A DNA stretch of 64,000 nucleotides, from the NCBI GenBank assembly GCA_015075275.1, contig JABTUU010000001.1, forward strand, positions 620,001 to 684,000, given 5' to 3'. Below are positions 63,788-64,000 of the stretch, one piece after another. Positions within the stretch are counted from its first letter, which is position 1. Every line of letters starts with the position of its first letter. Made by a program: the position numbers and the translations under genes. The notes under the pieces are model-generated. The model worked only from the letters and a program-made list of their open reading frames with translations, was not told the origin of the DNA and made no database searches. This DNA comes from Anaerolineales bacterium (GTDB lineage: Bacteria > Chloroflexota > Anaerolineae > Anaerolineales > Villigracilaceae).

Positions 63788-64000
63788 TATCATTTGTGTT
63801 ATTCACTTTCTGGTTTGGGATTTTACGCAGAAGGAAATGTTTTGCCAATATTAAGGAATAGCTCCACAATAGCAATAGTGATTTCGATATTCTTAGGCAC
63901 ACCTGTTCTCGCAGTTTTCCGAATTTAGTTTTTTCAATTAAATCATGAGCAAAGATTACAGTGGCTTCTTCTCCCTCCTCTCTTCACACTGAATTCACAA
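63788..64000. other. AT-rich stretch at the window edge, no confirmed gene
   Basis: On the minus strand a stop-free frame (63983 to 63750) runs in phase into the winged-helix gene and could encode helical sequence (LREQVCLRISKSLLLL), but it has no good start codon. It may be a displaced gene end or chance. Nothing else is recognised. Confidence 0.3.

Overview
The window looks like part of a chromosome of a Chloroflexota bacterium, most likely class Anaerolineae. This is an inference from gene content and protein style: a complex I cluster with two NuoM copies, a bacterial V/A-type ATPase operon, very large GAF/HD-GYP sensors, and exoproteins with Thr/Pro-rich linkers. I could not run any database search. 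No rRNA or CRISPR array is visible. Three tRNA genes are present.

Region by region. 1-7.6 kb: 3' part of a complex I operon (nuoJ-K-L-M-M2-N). 7.6-16.5 kb: a nine-gene V/A-type ATPase operon (G/H-C-I-K-F-E-A-B-D) with its own promoter and a strong terminator; the catalytic A gene carries a one-base frameshift in a T run. 16.6-18.6 kb: a decayed stretch with the tail of an IS5-type transposase and an indel-riddled murE. 18.6-23.3 kb: a GNAT gene, then on the minus strand the oxidative pentose phosphate genes zwf, gnd and pgl behind a PlsC-type acyltransferase. 23.4-25.5 kb: an EF-G paralogue. 25.5-29 kb: a structured RNA candidate and a sulfur cluster (CysO/MoaD-like carrier, MoeZ-like activator with rhodanese, PLP enzyme with CBS domains). 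29-33 kb: RRM protein, alr, lspA, rluD-type synthase and ltaE. 33-40 kb: GAF/HD-GYP protein, purine nucleoside phosphorylase, an Ig-like membrane protein, GNAT and a 7TM sensor. 40-46 kb: a damaged accessory block with a MITE-like element, a frameshifted beta-propeller gene and a SpoIID/LamG-type exoprotein gene broken by an IS1-family element with a perfect 8-bp target duplication. 46-56 kb: ftsK, a CDP-alcohol phosphatidyltransferase, lgt, an ABC exporter, an MBL-fold hydrolase, an HNH protein, a lipoprotein and tyrS. 56-60 kb: a 1301-aa response regulator with PAS, GAF and HD-GYP domains. 60-62 kb: tRNA-Phe, tRNA-Gly, tRNA-Cys and ffh, whose 3' end is repeated twice downstream around palindromic repeats. 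62-64 kb: an AT-richer three-gene operon of winged-helix proteins ending in a HEPN-motif protein, a candidate defence or toxin module.

The core genes fit together as energy metabolism (proton pumping by complex I next to a rotary ATPase), NADPH supply, lipoprotein processing (lspA, lgt), translation and SRP targeting. The parts most worth following up are the HEPN operon at the right edge, the repeated ffh tails, the CysO-type sulfur operon, the RNA candidate near 25.7 kb, the two apparent leaderless promoters and the disrupted 40-46 kb block.
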